Of a DNA stretch of 64,000 nucleotides, positions 26,583 through 35,909 are shown piece after piece; the stretch's first letter is position 1, and every line of letters begins with the position of its first letter. The stretch comes from Niallia taxi (GTDB lineage Bacteria; Bacillota; Bacilli; Bacillales; Cytobacillaceae). A program made the position numbers and the translations under genes. The stretch lies in contig NZ_RZTZ01000004.1 of the NCBI RefSeq assembly GCF_004005475.1, positions 1-64,000 on the forward strand, read 5' to 3'. The notes below the pieces were generated by a model. The model was given only the letters and a program-made list of their open reading frames with translations. It had not been told where the DNA came from and ran no database searches.

Positions 26583-27650
26583 TTATAGTCCGTTTGAAGC
26601 TACTTTTTTTGGCTCTTCCCAGATAAAATCAGGTATTTCCTTTCGTAAGACAGGTAGTACTTCCTCAGAAAACCGCTGAATTTGCTCCTTCTGCTCGGCT
26701 TCACTAAGACCGTCAACACTCAACCCTTGCACTTGATGACCAAATGCTTCATGGTATAACAGAATCTTTTCGATAATAGCATCTGCTGATCCGACTAATG
26801 ATGGCCCATTTTCAACATAGTCATCTAAATTCTTAAATGGTGAATTATTATGTTTAGAAGCATCCGTATTCATAAAAGCATCATAATATGGCCGATATTT
26901 GTTGATTGCCTCCTCCTTTGTGTCAGCAATATATAAACTGCCTGCCCCAGAGCCGATAATGGCCTTTTGCGGGTCATGACCGTAAAACGCCAATCTTTCT
27001 TTATAATGGTCAATTAGCTGCTTATATTTTGCAATTGGATGAAAGACATTGGAAGAAAATATCGGCTCGCCGTTTTTGGCTGCTAGTTCAGTAGAAGCTG
27101 TGCTTGATGCACTTCCATGCCAAATAGGAATGCCCTTCTGGTATGGTCTTGGCTCAATTGTGACATTCTGTAGTGGAGCCCTGTACTTGCCGCTCCAATT
27201 GACAGACTCCTCTGACCATAGTCTTTTTAATAAATCGTACCTTTCTGCAAGCGACTCCCATTGTTCTTCCTCGGTAATTCCAAATAGAGGATAATGGCGT
27301 GGATCATTTCCTTTTCCTATAATCAAATCTAGTCTGCCTTTTGATAATTGATCTACCGTGGCAAAATCCTCGGCAACTCGGATTGGATCCAACACACTTA
27401 AAACAGTAACAGTCGTCAACAAACGTATTTTCGTTGTTTTTGCGGCAATATTAGAAAGCACTACAGCAGGTGAAGAAGAAAGGAATGGCGGACCATGCCT
27501 TTCCCCTACACCAAAGCCGTCAAACCCTTGCTTTTCAGCCAATACAGCTTGATTAATGACATTTTCCAGCTTCTGATGGGTAGTAAATGTTTCCCCGCTG
27601 ATTGGATTGGTGTTATTACTAATTAGCGAAAATAAGATAAACTTCATCAT
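26583..27650 (-). CDS. Luciferase-like flavin monooxygenase
   Basis: LLM-class enzyme of 355 residues, TIM-barrel type, using reduced FMN to oxidise an organic substrate. The FMN-region pattern GFDGFGVGERHGPPF (about residues 40-54) and LDLIIGKGNDPRHYPLFG (about 110-127) are seen. It is a different branch from the CmoO-like and CmoJ-like proteins of the same cluster, so the operon has three LLM enzymes. It lies between the peptide-binding lipoprotein and the SnaA-like gene, with a 243-bp gap downstream. Substrate is unknown; a sulfur or thioether compound is inferred from context. Confidence 0.85.
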   Translation of the reverse strand: MMKFILFSLISNNTNPISGETFTTHQKLENVINQAVLAEKQGFDGFGVGERHGPPFLSSSPAVVLSNIAAKTTKIRLLTTVTVLSVLDPIRVAEDFATVDQLSKGRLDLIIGKGNDPRHYPLFGITEEEQWESLAERYDLLKRLWSEESVNWSGKYRAPLQNVTIEPRPYQKGIPIWHGSASSTASTELAAKNGEPIFSSNVFHPIAKYKQLIDHYKERLAFYGHDPQKAIIGSGAGSLYIADTKEEAINKYRPYYDAFMNTDASKHNNSPFKNLDDYVENGPSLVGSADAIIEKILLYHEAFGHQVQGLSVDGLSEAEQKEQIQRFSEEVLPVLRKEIPDFIWEEPKKVASNGL

Positions 27651-27685
27651 TCTCCCCCATTTTCATCTTTTATTTTTGTTTATCC

Positions 27686-29317
27686 TTACTTATTAATAAA
27701 AACATCGTTGAAAAGTGGATATCCTTGTGAATCAAATGTTAGACCTTCCACATCATTAGAGGTTGCAACAGTATATGGGAATACATAGATAGGAATAAAA
27801 TATCCTTGCCCAATCAGTTTTAGCTGGACCTGTTTGTATAATTCCACTCTTTTCTCTGTATCTATTTCTAGCTCACCTTCCTCTAGCCACTGATCAATTT
27901 CCTCGTCATGAAGTCTAGCAAGACTCGAACCGCCATTTTCAGGAAGATTTTCAGAGTGGAAGAATAGACGAAGAACATCCGGATCTCCCGCTACCCTGCT
28001 GTTGCCGATAACATCATAATCCTTCCCGTTTTTTGTGATATTATAGTATTCTGCTGATGTAGTAATCTCTAACTTAACACCTATTTCCTTCACTTGCTGC
28101 TGAATGATTGTAGCAATATCGTGGCGCTTCTCCCTGTTGACATTACTGTCTATTAAGCGAAGTACCAGCTCTTTACCGTCTTTTTCTCTTACTCCTTCAC
28201 TGTTTTTCTTCCAGCCAAGATTTTCTAGCCGTTTGTTTGCATCCTCTACGTCAACCTTGCCTGTATTTTCAAGCGATTTGTCATACCCTAATATGGTTGG
28301 TGTTATAACAGACCATGCCCGCTTATATGTTCCTAAATAAAGCGTATTGACGATATTATCGACATCAATTGTTTCTTGCAATGCAATTCTGGCATCAAGC
28401 TCGTTCCATGGTGCATTTTCTGGGTTAATAAACAAGCCATATGGCATGCCTGCTGTTTCTGTTTCAAAAATTTTCAGGTTGCCATTTGCTTTAATAGACT
28501 TCAAGTCTTGAGGTGGTACTGTTTCAACAGCATTCAATTGGTTGCTTTGTACACTGCCGATTCTTGTTGCCTCTTCTGGGATAATTTTGTATGTGAGCTT
28601 ATCTAAATATGCTTTTCCTTCATGTTCAGCAAATGGTGCTTTCCCTGTGTAATCAGCATATCTTTCCAACACAATTTCATTATTCTCATCCTGACTGACA
28701 AACTTAAAGGGACCAGAACCAACTGGATTTGTCGCAAGGGACAATCCATACTTTTCAGCAGCTTCTTTGGAAACTATCGCTAATTTAGGCTGACTTAAAT
28801 TACTTAAGAAGGTTGCTGCAGGTTCAGAGAAATGAATTTTCACGGTATATTCATCTACCACTTCAGATGACTCATAATTTTCAATAAGTGCATATGCACT
28901 TGCAGCCTTTGTTTCAGGATTTACGATACGGTCAAAGTTATATTTAACAACCTCTGCGTTAAATTTGCTTCCATCATGGAAGGTAACATCATCTCTTAAT
29001 TTAAAGGTGAAGGTTTTTTGATCATCAGAGACCTCCCAGCTTGTTGCAAGCCATGGTTCTATCTTGTTATCCTCTGTCTGGTAAACAAGCTTTTCATAAA
29101 TACTGTTATTCACCCTTGTTGAAACAGCCATTCCGCTAGTATGAGGATCAAGACTATCAGGCGGTGTTGCTAAGCCATAAACCAACTCTCCGCCTTCCTT
29201 AGGTACTGCATCTCCACTGGCAGATGTATTTACATTTGATTGCTGGCAAGCTGTCAACAGCAGCAAAACTCCAAGCATATAAAATAAGATTGATCTTCGC
29301 AATCGAGTTATTCTCAT
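27686..29317 (-). CDS. Peptide-type ABC binding lipoprotein (family 5)
   Basis: Extracellular binding protein of 543 residues in the DppA/OppA/GsiB family. The signal peptide ends in LLTAC (Cys near residue 24). The N-lobe signature is VYGLATPPDSLDPHTSGMAVSTRV, followed by WEVSDDQKTFTFKLRDDVTFHDG, the classical family 5 pattern. It should capture the substrate for the adjacent DppBC-like permeases and fused ATPase. Context with thioether monooxygenases suggests glutathione, gamma-glutamyl or S-substituted peptide substrates; this is inference. Confidence 0.88.
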   Translation of the reverse strand: MRITRLRRSILFYMLGVLLLLTACQQSNVNTSASGDAVPKEGGELVYGLATPPDSLDPHTSGMAVSTRVNNSIYEKLVYQTEDNKIEPWLATSWEVSDDQKTFTFKLRDDVTFHDGSKFNAEVVKYNFDRIVNPETKAASAYALIENYESSEVVDEYTVKIHFSEPAATFLSNLSQPKLAIVSKEAAEKYGLSLATNPVGSGPFKFVSQDENNEIVLERYADYTGKAPFAEHEGKAYLDKLTYKIIPEEATRIGSVQSNQLNAVETVPPQDLKSIKANGNLKIFETETAGMPYGLFINPENAPWNELDARIALQETIDVDNIVNTLYLGTYKRAWSVITPTILGYDKSLENTGKVDVEDANKRLENLGWKKNSEGVREKDGKELVLRLIDSNVNREKRHDIATIIQQQVKEIGVKLEITTSAEYYNITKNGKDYDVIGNSRVAGDPDVLRLFFHSENLPENGGSSLARLHDEEIDQWLEEGELEIDTEKRVELYKQVQLKLIGQGYFIPIYVFPYTVATSNDVEGLTFDSQGYPLFNDVFINK

Positions 29318-29359
29318 TATCTTTTTCCCCCTTGAACAATTGTTTTTTCGCTTTTAACA

Positions 29360-31366
29360 CTAATTAATTGGTAAAGGATAGTGACAAGCTGTAAATCTAC
29401 CTTTTTGAATTTCCTTTAATGCCGGCTCTTCCTCTGCACATTTCTCAGTAGCAAAAGGGCATCTTGTTCGGAATCGGCAGCCTGATGGCGGATTTGCAGG
29501 AGACGGAATTTCTCCTTCTGCTTTTAGCTTATTTGTCCTTTTTCCATTTGGAATAGAGTCAATCAACACTCTTGTATATGGATGGGCTGGCTCCTGAAAG
29601 ATGGCTTTACTTGGAGCAATCTCCACAAGCTTGCCTAAATACATCACACCTACTCTGTCAGATATGTGCTGGACGACACCTAAGTCGTGACCGATGAACA
29701 AATAAGTTAAACCCATTTTTGCTTGTAGGTCTTGAAGCAAGTTGATTATTTGAGCCTGTACAGAAACATCCAAGGCGGAAACAGCCTCATCTGCCAATAT
29801 AAAGGCTGGATTTAGCGCTATCGCTCTCGCAATTCCAATTCTTTGTCGCTGTCCACCTGAAAACTCATGGGGATATCTGGATACCCATTCTCGCTTTAAT
29901 CCGACTTGTTCAAGCAGTTCCTCCACTCTTGATTGTATTTCCTGCTTAGACAGCTTTAAATGCCATTTTAAGGGCTCTGCGATAATCTCACCTATTTTAA
30001 GACGAGAGTTGACAGAACTATATGGGTCTTGAAAGATCATCTGCATCTCTTTGCGGTATTTGCCCATTTTTTTACTGCTGAGACCTGATAATGGACTGCC
30101 ACCGTATAAAACTTCTCCCCCAGTCAATTTTTCTAATTGCAGAATGGCTCTTCCTAGTGTCGATTTTCCACTCCCAGATTCTCCAACCAACCCAAATGTT
30201 TCGCCTTTATTGATAGTGAATGACACATCATCTACCGCTTTTACCTGTTTTTTTGCTAAGGAAAGGCCTCTGCCAATTGGGAAATGTTTGCTGACATGCT
30301 GAACATCCACCAATATTTCAGTGCTGACTGGCTTCGGTTTGGTGACATTAATCGTCTCAAGTGTTTCCTCTTTTGAATAACTCAAGCTCCATTCCGGTTT
30401 TGTGACTAATTCCTCAGAATAAAAACAAGCAGCATAGCGGTCATTAACTTTCTCAAGATTTGGTCTCACCCGTTTGCATTGTGTATTCGCAAATGGGCAG
30501 CGGGGATGAAATAGGCATCCTTCTGGCAGCTCATTTAGGCTTGGGATACTGCCTTCAATTGAGTAAAGCTTTCCTTTATTTGCAGTGTCCATCTTAGGAA
30601 TAGATTTCAGCAGTCCTCTTGTATAAGGATGATGTGGTGTGTGAAATAACTGAGAGACAGTTGCATTCTCCACAACCTCGCCTGCATACATTACGACAAT
30701 TCTGTCGGCAAGCTCTGCTGCAATTCCTAAGTCATGCGTAATCAGAAGCAAACCCATATTAAATTCATCCTTTAATGACTTTAATAGCTCAATGATTTGC
30801 AGTTGAATTGTTACATCCAATGCTGTAGTTGGCTCATCAGCAATTAGTAAATCAGGCTCACAGGAAATGGCCATAGCAATCATGGCTCTTTGCAGCATTC
30901 CTCCTGAAAATTCATTAGGATATTGCTTCATCCGATGCTCGGGCTCAGATATACCCACTTTTTTGAGTAAGTTGATTCCTTTCTGCCAAGCTGCTTGTTT
31001 CGATATTTTTTGGTGCTTTCTTATCATTTCCGTTATTTGGTGGCCAATTGTAAAAACTGGGTCAAAGGCAGATAACGGCTCCTGGAAAATCATCGCGATT
31101 TTCTTTCCTCTTATATGCTGGAGCATCTTTTCATCGATAGAAGTTAGATTAGTTCCTTGAAAAGAGATATCTCCATTGGAAATTCTTCCATTTTCATATT
31201 CTATTAATCTCATAATGGCCTTCGATGTGATTGTCTTTCCGCTTCCTGATTCGCCGACTAAGCAGACCGTTTCACCAGCTTTAATAGACAAATTAAGGTC
31301 AGATATTGCAGTTATGCTGCCTGTTTTCGTCTTAAACTCTATGTTTAACTTGTTAATATCAAGCAT
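29360..31366 (-). CDS. Fused double ABC ATPase (GsiA/DppDF-like)
   Basis: Protein of 668 residues containing two peptide-transport ATPase domains that are usually separate (DppD and DppF). Domain 1 (about 1-330) has Walker A GESGSGKT, signature FSGGMLQR and a C-terminal Cys cluster CLFHPRCPFANTQC. Domain 2 (about 345-668) has GESGSGKS, FSGGQRQRIG and CRFRTRCPFATEKC. The two CxxxxxC regions match the oligopeptide ATPase C-terminus and probably bind an iron-sulfur cluster or metal. The same fusion occurs in the glutathione importer GsiA. Its ATG overlaps the preceding stop by one base. Confidence 0.9.
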   Translation of the reverse strand: MLDINKLNIEFKTKTGSITAISDLNLSIKAGETVCLVGESGSGKTITSKAIMRLIEYENGRISNGDISFQGTNLTSIDEKMLQHIRGKKIAMIFQEPLSAFDPVFTIGHQITEMIRKHQKISKQAAWQKGINLLKKVGISEPEHRMKQYPNEFSGGMLQRAMIAMAISCEPDLLIADEPTTALDVTIQLQIIELLKSLKDEFNMGLLLITHDLGIAAELADRIVVMYAGEVVENATVSQLFHTPHHPYTRGLLKSIPKMDTANKGKLYSIEGSIPSLNELPEGCLFHPRCPFANTQCKRVRPNLEKVNDRYAACFYSEELVTKPEWSLSYSKEETLETINVTKPKPVSTEILVDVQHVSKHFPIGRGLSLAKKQVKAVDDVSFTINKGETFGLVGESGSGKSTLGRAILQLEKLTGGEVLYGGSPLSGLSSKKMGKYRKEMQMIFQDPYSSVNSRLKIGEIIAEPLKWHLKLSKQEIQSRVEELLEQVGLKREWVSRYPHEFSGGQRQRIGIARAIALNPAFILADEAVSALDVSVQAQIINLLQDLQAKMGLTYLFIGHDLGVVQHISDRVGVMYLGKLVEIAPSKAIFQEPAHPYTRVLIDSIPNGKRTNKLKAEGEIPSPANPPSGCRFRTRCPFATEKCAEEEPALKEIQKGRFTACHYPLPIN

Positions 31367-32259
31367 TAAGCATTGTCTCCTTTCTGCTTTTTCTTCGGAT
31401 CAAGGAAGTCACGGAGACTGTCGCCGATGATATTTGCTGACAACACAAAGGATGTAATTGCAATACCTGGAAAAGTAGCAATCCACCATGCGGCTGCCAA
31501 ATAGCCTCTACCCTGTGACAATAACGTGCCCCAATCAGGAACCTCTTGGACAACGCCCAAGCCTAAAAAGCTCAACCCCGCTCCAAGTAGGATGGAAGAA
31601 CCTAACCCATTTGTTGCCATGACTAGCAGTGGAGAATAGGCATTAGGAAGGATATGGCGAAAAAAGATGACGAAATTGCTTACCCCAATTGATTTTGACG
31701 CAATAACAAAGTTTCGGCTTTTTAAAGTAAGTATTTGGCCGCGCATCAATCTGGCATATCCCGGTACAGCGGCTATGGATATGGCAAGTATTATATTCAT
31801 AAGACTTGGTCCCAATGCGGCTGCAAAAGCAAGGGACAGGAGCATTCCTGGGATTGTCATTAAAATATCAATAATCCGCATGAAAATAAGATCAACTATT
31901 CCTCCTGCATAACCAGCAACAGAACCGATTATCATCCCTGTAGCAGCGGCAGCAATTACTGATAGAAAACCGATTATTAAGGACGTTCTGCTTCCATAGA
32001 CAATTAAACTGAAAACATCACGGCCAAAATAGTCTGTTCCTAAGAAATGAATGCCTGAAGGTGCTTGCATTATTTCTTCTGTAAACATTTTGGTTGGTGC
32101 GTATGGTGATATCCACTGTGGAAAAACTGCACAAATCATTAAAAAAAGGATAATGCCGCAAGCCGCATAAATAAAAGCATGCTCAGGGAGAAAAATCCTT
32201 TTTCTCTTTTTAATAACCGAAAACTTTTTGATTTGGCCGGCTAATACCGTCTCTTTCAA
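31366..32259 (-). CDS. Peptide-type ABC permease (DppC/GsiD-like)
   Basis: Permease of 297 residues with six expected helices and a cytoplasmic N-terminal extension. FLGTDYFGRDVFSLIVYGSRTSLIIG is the DppC signature. The ATPase-contact loop is IASKSIGVSNFVIFFRHILPN (about residues 187-207). It ends in LRDFLDPKKK, as DppC/OppC proteins usually do. It pairs with the DppB-like permease 14 bp upstream and is followed with a 1-bp overlap by the fused ATPase. Confidence 0.9.
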   Translation of the reverse strand: MKETVLAGQIKKFSVIKKRKRIFLPEHAFIYAACGIILFLMICAVFPQWISPYAPTKMFTEEIMQAPSGIHFLGTDYFGRDVFSLIVYGSRTSLIIGFLSVIAAAATGMIIGSVAGYAGGIVDLIFMRIIDILMTIPGMLLSLAFAAALGPSLMNIILAISIAAVPGYARLMRGQILTLKSRNFVIASKSIGVSNFVIFFRHILPNAYSPLLVMATNGLGSSILLGAGLSFLGLGVVQEVPDWGTLLSQGRGYLAAAWWIATFPGIAITSFVLSANIIGDSLRDFLDPKKKQKGDNA

Positions 32260-32273
32260 GTGATTTACACCTC

Positions 32274-33206
32274 CTAGAATGATTTTCGGACACGAGGATC
32301 AATAACCGAGTAAGAGATATCTACTAAAAAATTGATGGTTATATATACGATGGCTGAAAAAAACACTACTCCTTGGACGACTGGCAGATCCTTCGCAGTT
32401 ATCGCATCTGCAACCAATCTCCCAATTCCTTGCCTTGAAAATACAGTTTCAATAACAACTGCTCCGCCCAGCATATCCCCGATCATCATTCCGATAATCG
32501 TAATCGATGGAATTAACGCATTTCTTAATGCGTGCTTATACATAACCGTTTTTTCTGATAGCCCCTTTGATCTTAATGTGAGAATATATTGCTCATTCAT
32601 AACCTCCAGCATGCTGTTTCTTACCATGCGGACAATTGCCCCAGAACCGACAAGTCCTAATGCAATGGAAGGCAGAACAAGCGTAATCCAGCCGTCTGAC
32701 CCTATTGAAGGGAACCAGCCGAGTGTGACAGAAAAAATTAGAATTAATAAAATTCCTGACCAAAAGGTAGGCATTGAAATGCCAAATAAACCTATTAATC
32801 TAGCAACATAATCAATAACACTGTTATGGTGAATGGCTGAAAAAACACCTAATGTAATACCAAAAATAATGGAAAGTATCGCACTTACGATGGTTAGGGC
32901 AATGGTGGCAGGAAACTGGGTAATGATTTTGTCTAAAACTGGCGCGTTGTTAACAATGGAGTGCCCAAAATCTCCTTGCAGAATATTTTTTAAATATTCC
33001 AAAAACTGAGTGTGGAAGGGCAGGTCTAAACCTAGCTCTTCCCGTAAATTAGCCGCCATTTCAGGTGTGGCACCTGTTCCCTCCAACATTTGGTCTACTG
33101 CATCTCCTGGAAGGGAATAATTGATGAAGAACACTAATAACAAAGACCCTAGCAGTACAAAACCGGCAGCAATCATTCTATTTACAATAAATTTCCCCAT
33201 AGACAA
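32274..33206 (-). CDS. Peptide-type ABC permease (DppB/GsiC-like)
   Basis: Permease of 310 residues with six helices. Family marks are LPGDAVDQMLEGTGATPEMAANLREELGLDLP (extracellular segment, about residues 30-60), the contact loop RSKGLSEKTVMYKHALRNALIP and the C-terminal NFLVDISYSVIDPRVR. It partners with the DppC-like protein just downstream. It lies 7 bp after the CmoJ-like gene, so oxidation and import genes are transcribed together. Confidence 0.9.
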   Translation of the reverse strand: MSMGKFIVNRMIAAGFVLLGSLLLVFFINYSLPGDAVDQMLEGTGATPEMAANLREELGLDLPFHTQFLEYLKNILQGDFGHSIVNNAPVLDKIITQFPATIALTIVSAILSIIFGITLGVFSAIHHNSVIDYVARLIGLFGISMPTFWSGILLILIFSVTLGWFPSIGSDGWITLVLPSIALGLVGSGAIVRMVRNSMLEVMNEQYILTLRSKGLSEKTVMYKHALRNALIPSITIIGMMIGDMLGGAVVIETVFSRQGIGRLVADAITAKDLPVVQGVVFFSAIVYITINFLVDISYSVIDPRVRKSF

Positions 33207-33213
33207 TTCCCGC

Positions 33214-34548
33214 TTATACTTCTAGTGCCGTATTTGTACTATTTTGATTGCTTGGCTTTTTAATTCCTAAATGCTCTCGCAATGTGCTGCCTGTATATTC
33301 CTTTTCGTAAATGCCTCTTTCTTGTAAAATAGGCACAACCTTTTCCACAAACTCCTTAAATTGGCTTGGAATATCAGAGTTTATAATAAATCCATCTGCT
33401 CCACCGCTTTCAAACCAAGTTTGAATCTTATCTGCGACAATTTCCGGAGTGCCGATAAAAGTACTTCTCGGTACAGCAACCTGCTGGGCTACTTGACGGA
33501 GTGTCAGCTTATGTTCCTTTGCCATTTTCTTGATTTTATCAGTTGTACTCTGAAAAGCTTCTTTACCTGTATCCCCAATTTCCGGGAATGGCTCATCCAG
33601 TGGAAAAGTACTGAAATCAAAATGATCAAAAAATCTGCCAAGATATGTAATGGCATTATCGATTGGAACTAAGCTGATAAAATCCTCATATATTTTGTGT
33701 GCTTCCTCAACAGTGCTTGCAACAATAGGGCTAATTCCCGGGAATATCAGAATCTCCTCATGGCCGCGTCCATTTTGTTCTGCTTTTTTCATTACATCGC
33801 TATAAAATTCAATCGCTTCCTCCAGTGTTTCGTGCCCTGTAAAAATAGCGTCAGCAGACTGTGCAGCAAAGGATTTTCCTCTTAGAGAGGAACCTGCTTG
33901 AAAAATGACAGGATAGCCTTGTTGTGATCTTTCCAAATTCAGCGGTCCTTTGACAGAAAAGTACTCCCCTTCGTGATTCAATTCATGCATCTTTTCTTTA
34001 TCAAAAAACTCCCCTGTTTCCTTATTTCTGACGAAGGCGCCATCCTCCCAAGAATCCCAAAGCCCCTTGACGACTCGCAAATGCTCCGCCGCTTTGTTAT
34101 AACGGTCCTCATGGGATGGAAGATCCTTGCCATTGAAATTTCGAGCCGCTCCTGCTGATGGAGATGTAACAACATTCCAGCCTGCCCTTCCCGAACTAAT
34201 ATGATCTAATGACAGGAATTGTCTTGCAACATTGAAAGGCTGGCTATAGGATGTGGATAAAGTACCGACAAGTCCGATCTTTTCTGTTGCACCCGCTATG
34301 GCAGTAAGCAACGTAATCGGCTCGAATCTGTTTAAGAAATGAGGTAAAGATTTTTCACTTATGGAGAGTCCATCTGCAACAAAGATAAAACTAAAATTTG
34401 CTGTTTCAGCAAGCTTTGCCCTTTCTTTGTAAAATGGTAGGCTTACACTAGCATCTGCAGGAACAGATGGATGACGCCATCCATCTGTTGTTCCGCCAAT
34501 ACCGTGAATCATTGCACCAAATTTGATTTTTTTATCCTTTGCCATCAT
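33214..34548 (-). CDS. cmoJ: CmoJ-like FMN-dependent monooxygenase (NtaA/SnaA family)
   Basis: Monooxygenase of 444 residues in the NtaA/SoxA/YtnJ family of two-component FMN enzymes. Marks are SRGRAGWNVVTSP-like SGRAGWNVVTSPSAGAARNF (about residues 125-144) and HEGEYFSVKGPLN. In B. subtilis, CmoJ opens S-(carboxymethyl)- or N-acetyl-S-alkyl cysteines oxidatively. It is followed by the peptide permease genes and preceded by the CmoI-like glutaredoxin gene, as expected for a thioether salvage operon. Two consecutive ATGs start it; GGGTGG precedes both. The substrate is inferred from homologues. Confidence 0.85.
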   Translation of the reverse strand: MMAKDKKIKFGAMIHGIGGTTDGWRHPSVPADASVSLPFYKERAKLAETANFSFIFVADGLSISEKSLPHFLNRFEPITLLTAIAGATEKIGLVGTLSTSYSQPFNVARQFLSLDHISSGRAGWNVVTSPSAGAARNFNGKDLPSHEDRYNKAAEHLRVVKGLWDSWEDGAFVRNKETGEFFDKEKMHELNHEGEYFSVKGPLNLERSQQGYPVIFQAGSSLRGKSFAAQSADAIFTGHETLEEAIEFYSDVMKKAEQNGRGHEEILIFPGISPIVASTVEEAHKIYEDFISLVPIDNAITYLGRFFDHFDFSTFPLDEPFPEIGDTGKEAFQSTTDKIKKMAKEHKLTLRQVAQQVAVPRSTFIGTPEIVADKIQTWFESGGADGFIINSDIPSQFKEFVEKVVPILQERGIYEKEYTGSTLREHLGIKKPSNQNSTNTALEV

Positions 34549-34614
34549 TTAGCCACCCTTCTTTTATTCAACAAATTAATTATTCCTATAAAAATACTCA
34601 GTATTAAGCAAAAA

Positions 34615-34872
34615 TTAAACTAGTGCTTCCTTTAATGCTTCTAAGTCTACTTTAAAGACAGCTTTATACTCTGGTGATACACCATCACCGATTTCAACTA
34701 CAGGTACATAACGGATGCCATATTTCACTTCAAGTACATCTCTTAAAGAATCATTTTCTGTTACATCAATTGTAGAATACTCAAAATTGTTTTCGGATAG
34801 ATAAGATTTAACCTGTTCACAATAACTGCATCCAACTTTGCTCCACACAACTACTTTTTTATTTTGACTCAT
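34615..34872 (-). CDS. cmoI: CmoI-like glutaredoxin-fold protein
   Basis: Small thioredoxin-fold protein of 85 residues with active-site CSYC (Cys13 and Cys16 in WSKVGCSYCEQVK) and the cis-Pro region RYVPVVEIGDG. In the B. subtilis cmo operon a protein of this type accompanies CmoO and CmoJ. It probably handles the thiol released or reduces an intermediate; this is inference. Its start overlaps the stop of the CmoO-like gene by one base, so the two are very likely translated together. Confidence 0.85.
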   Translation of the reverse strand: MSQNKKVVVWSKVGCSYCEQVKSYLSENNFEYSTIDVTENDSLRDVLEVKYGIRYVPVVEIGDGVSPEYKAVFKVDLEALKEALV

Positions 34873-35909
34873 TATATACCCACTCCTTGATTGTTTTTTT
34901 GTTTTAACTTACTATCTTCTGCAAATGCCTCTGTGAGTAGCTTATAAGAATAAATTCTATCCTCGATATTTACAATTGGTGATAAGGAAATTATTTCATC
35001 AATTTCATACTTTTCAGCAAGCAAAGTTAGTTCTTTTCTAACATTTTCCTTTGACCCAGCCACATAGCCTGCTTTTTGAACAAGCAGCTGATATTCTGAT
35101 TCTCCTGCTTGACTAATTACTTTTTCTGCCTGCTCCAATGACCCTACATTCAACTTCCTGCCATCCGCAAAAATGACTTTGACAGATTCTCTTTGCTTAA
35201 TATAAGAATCTGCTTGTTCATCACTGTCAGCGACGGCAACCGTTAATGCCAGCAGAAATTCACCTCCGCCATTTGGTGAAAATTGCTTAAACCTGGCTCT
35301 TGCTTCCTTTAGAATATTTTCTTCTCCGTTAATGAAGTAAGCGAACACAAAGGAAATTCCTAGCCTTGCTGCAAGCTCAGCGCTCTCTGCACTACCACCT
35401 AACAGGAATATATCTGGTTTTACTTTTGGTGCAGGAGCTGCTTTTAACTCAAGTACATTCTCTTCTTCATTTATGTATGAATGAAGATCAGCCAATTTTT
35501 CTTCAAACGACTTTTGTTCCTCTCGTTTATCTTCCTGCAATGCCTTTGTTGAAAGACTAAGACCCCCTGGTGCTTTGCCAACACCTAGGTCAACTCTATC
35601 GGGTGCCAGTGCCGATAATACATGAAATACCTCTGCAACCTTGAATGGACTATAATGCTGCAGCATAACTCCGCCAGAACCGATGCGGATATTTTTTGTC
35701 GATGCAAGCAGGAATCCAATCAAACTTTCTGGGGCAGAGCCTGCTAATTGGTCATTATTATGATGCTCCGAAACCCAAAACCGATTATATCCAAGAGAAT
35801 CTGCAGCCTGAGCCAATTTCACCGTGTTTTTTAGACCTTGCTCTGCATTTTCTCCTTCGCCAATTGGACTCTGATCGAGAATGCTTAATTTAATTGTCAA
35901 GTTTCTCAC
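34872..35909 (-). CDS. cmoO: CmoO-like luciferase-family monooxygenase
   Basis: LLM-class enzyme of 345 residues. It has the alkanal monooxygenase-like N-terminus LSILDQSPIGEGENAEQGL and RFWVSEHHNNDQLAGSAPE (about residues 43-61), the latter being the conserved His-rich EHH region of this subgroup. YtmO/CmoO of Bacillus matches in length and start. It overlaps the FMN reductase gene upstream by 4 bp and the glutaredoxin gene downstream by one base. Reduced FMN from the neighbouring reductase would be its cosubstrate. Confidence 0.85.
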   Translation of the reverse strand: MRNLTIKLSILDQSPIGEGENAEQGLKNTVKLAQAADSLGYNRFWVSEHHNNDQLAGSAPESLIGFLLASTKNIRIGSGGVMLQHYSPFKVAEVFHVLSALAPDRVDLGVGKAPGGLSLSTKALQEDKREEQKSFEEKLADLHSYINEEENVLELKAAPAPKVKPDIFLLGGSAESAELAARLGISFVFAYFINGEENILKEARARFKQFSPNGGGEFLLALTVAVADSDEQADSYIKQRESVKVIFADGRKLNVGSLEQAEKVISQAGESEYQLLVQKAGYVAGSKENVRKELTLLAEKYEIDEIISLSPIVNIEDRIYSYKLLTEAFAEDSKLKQKNNQGVGI

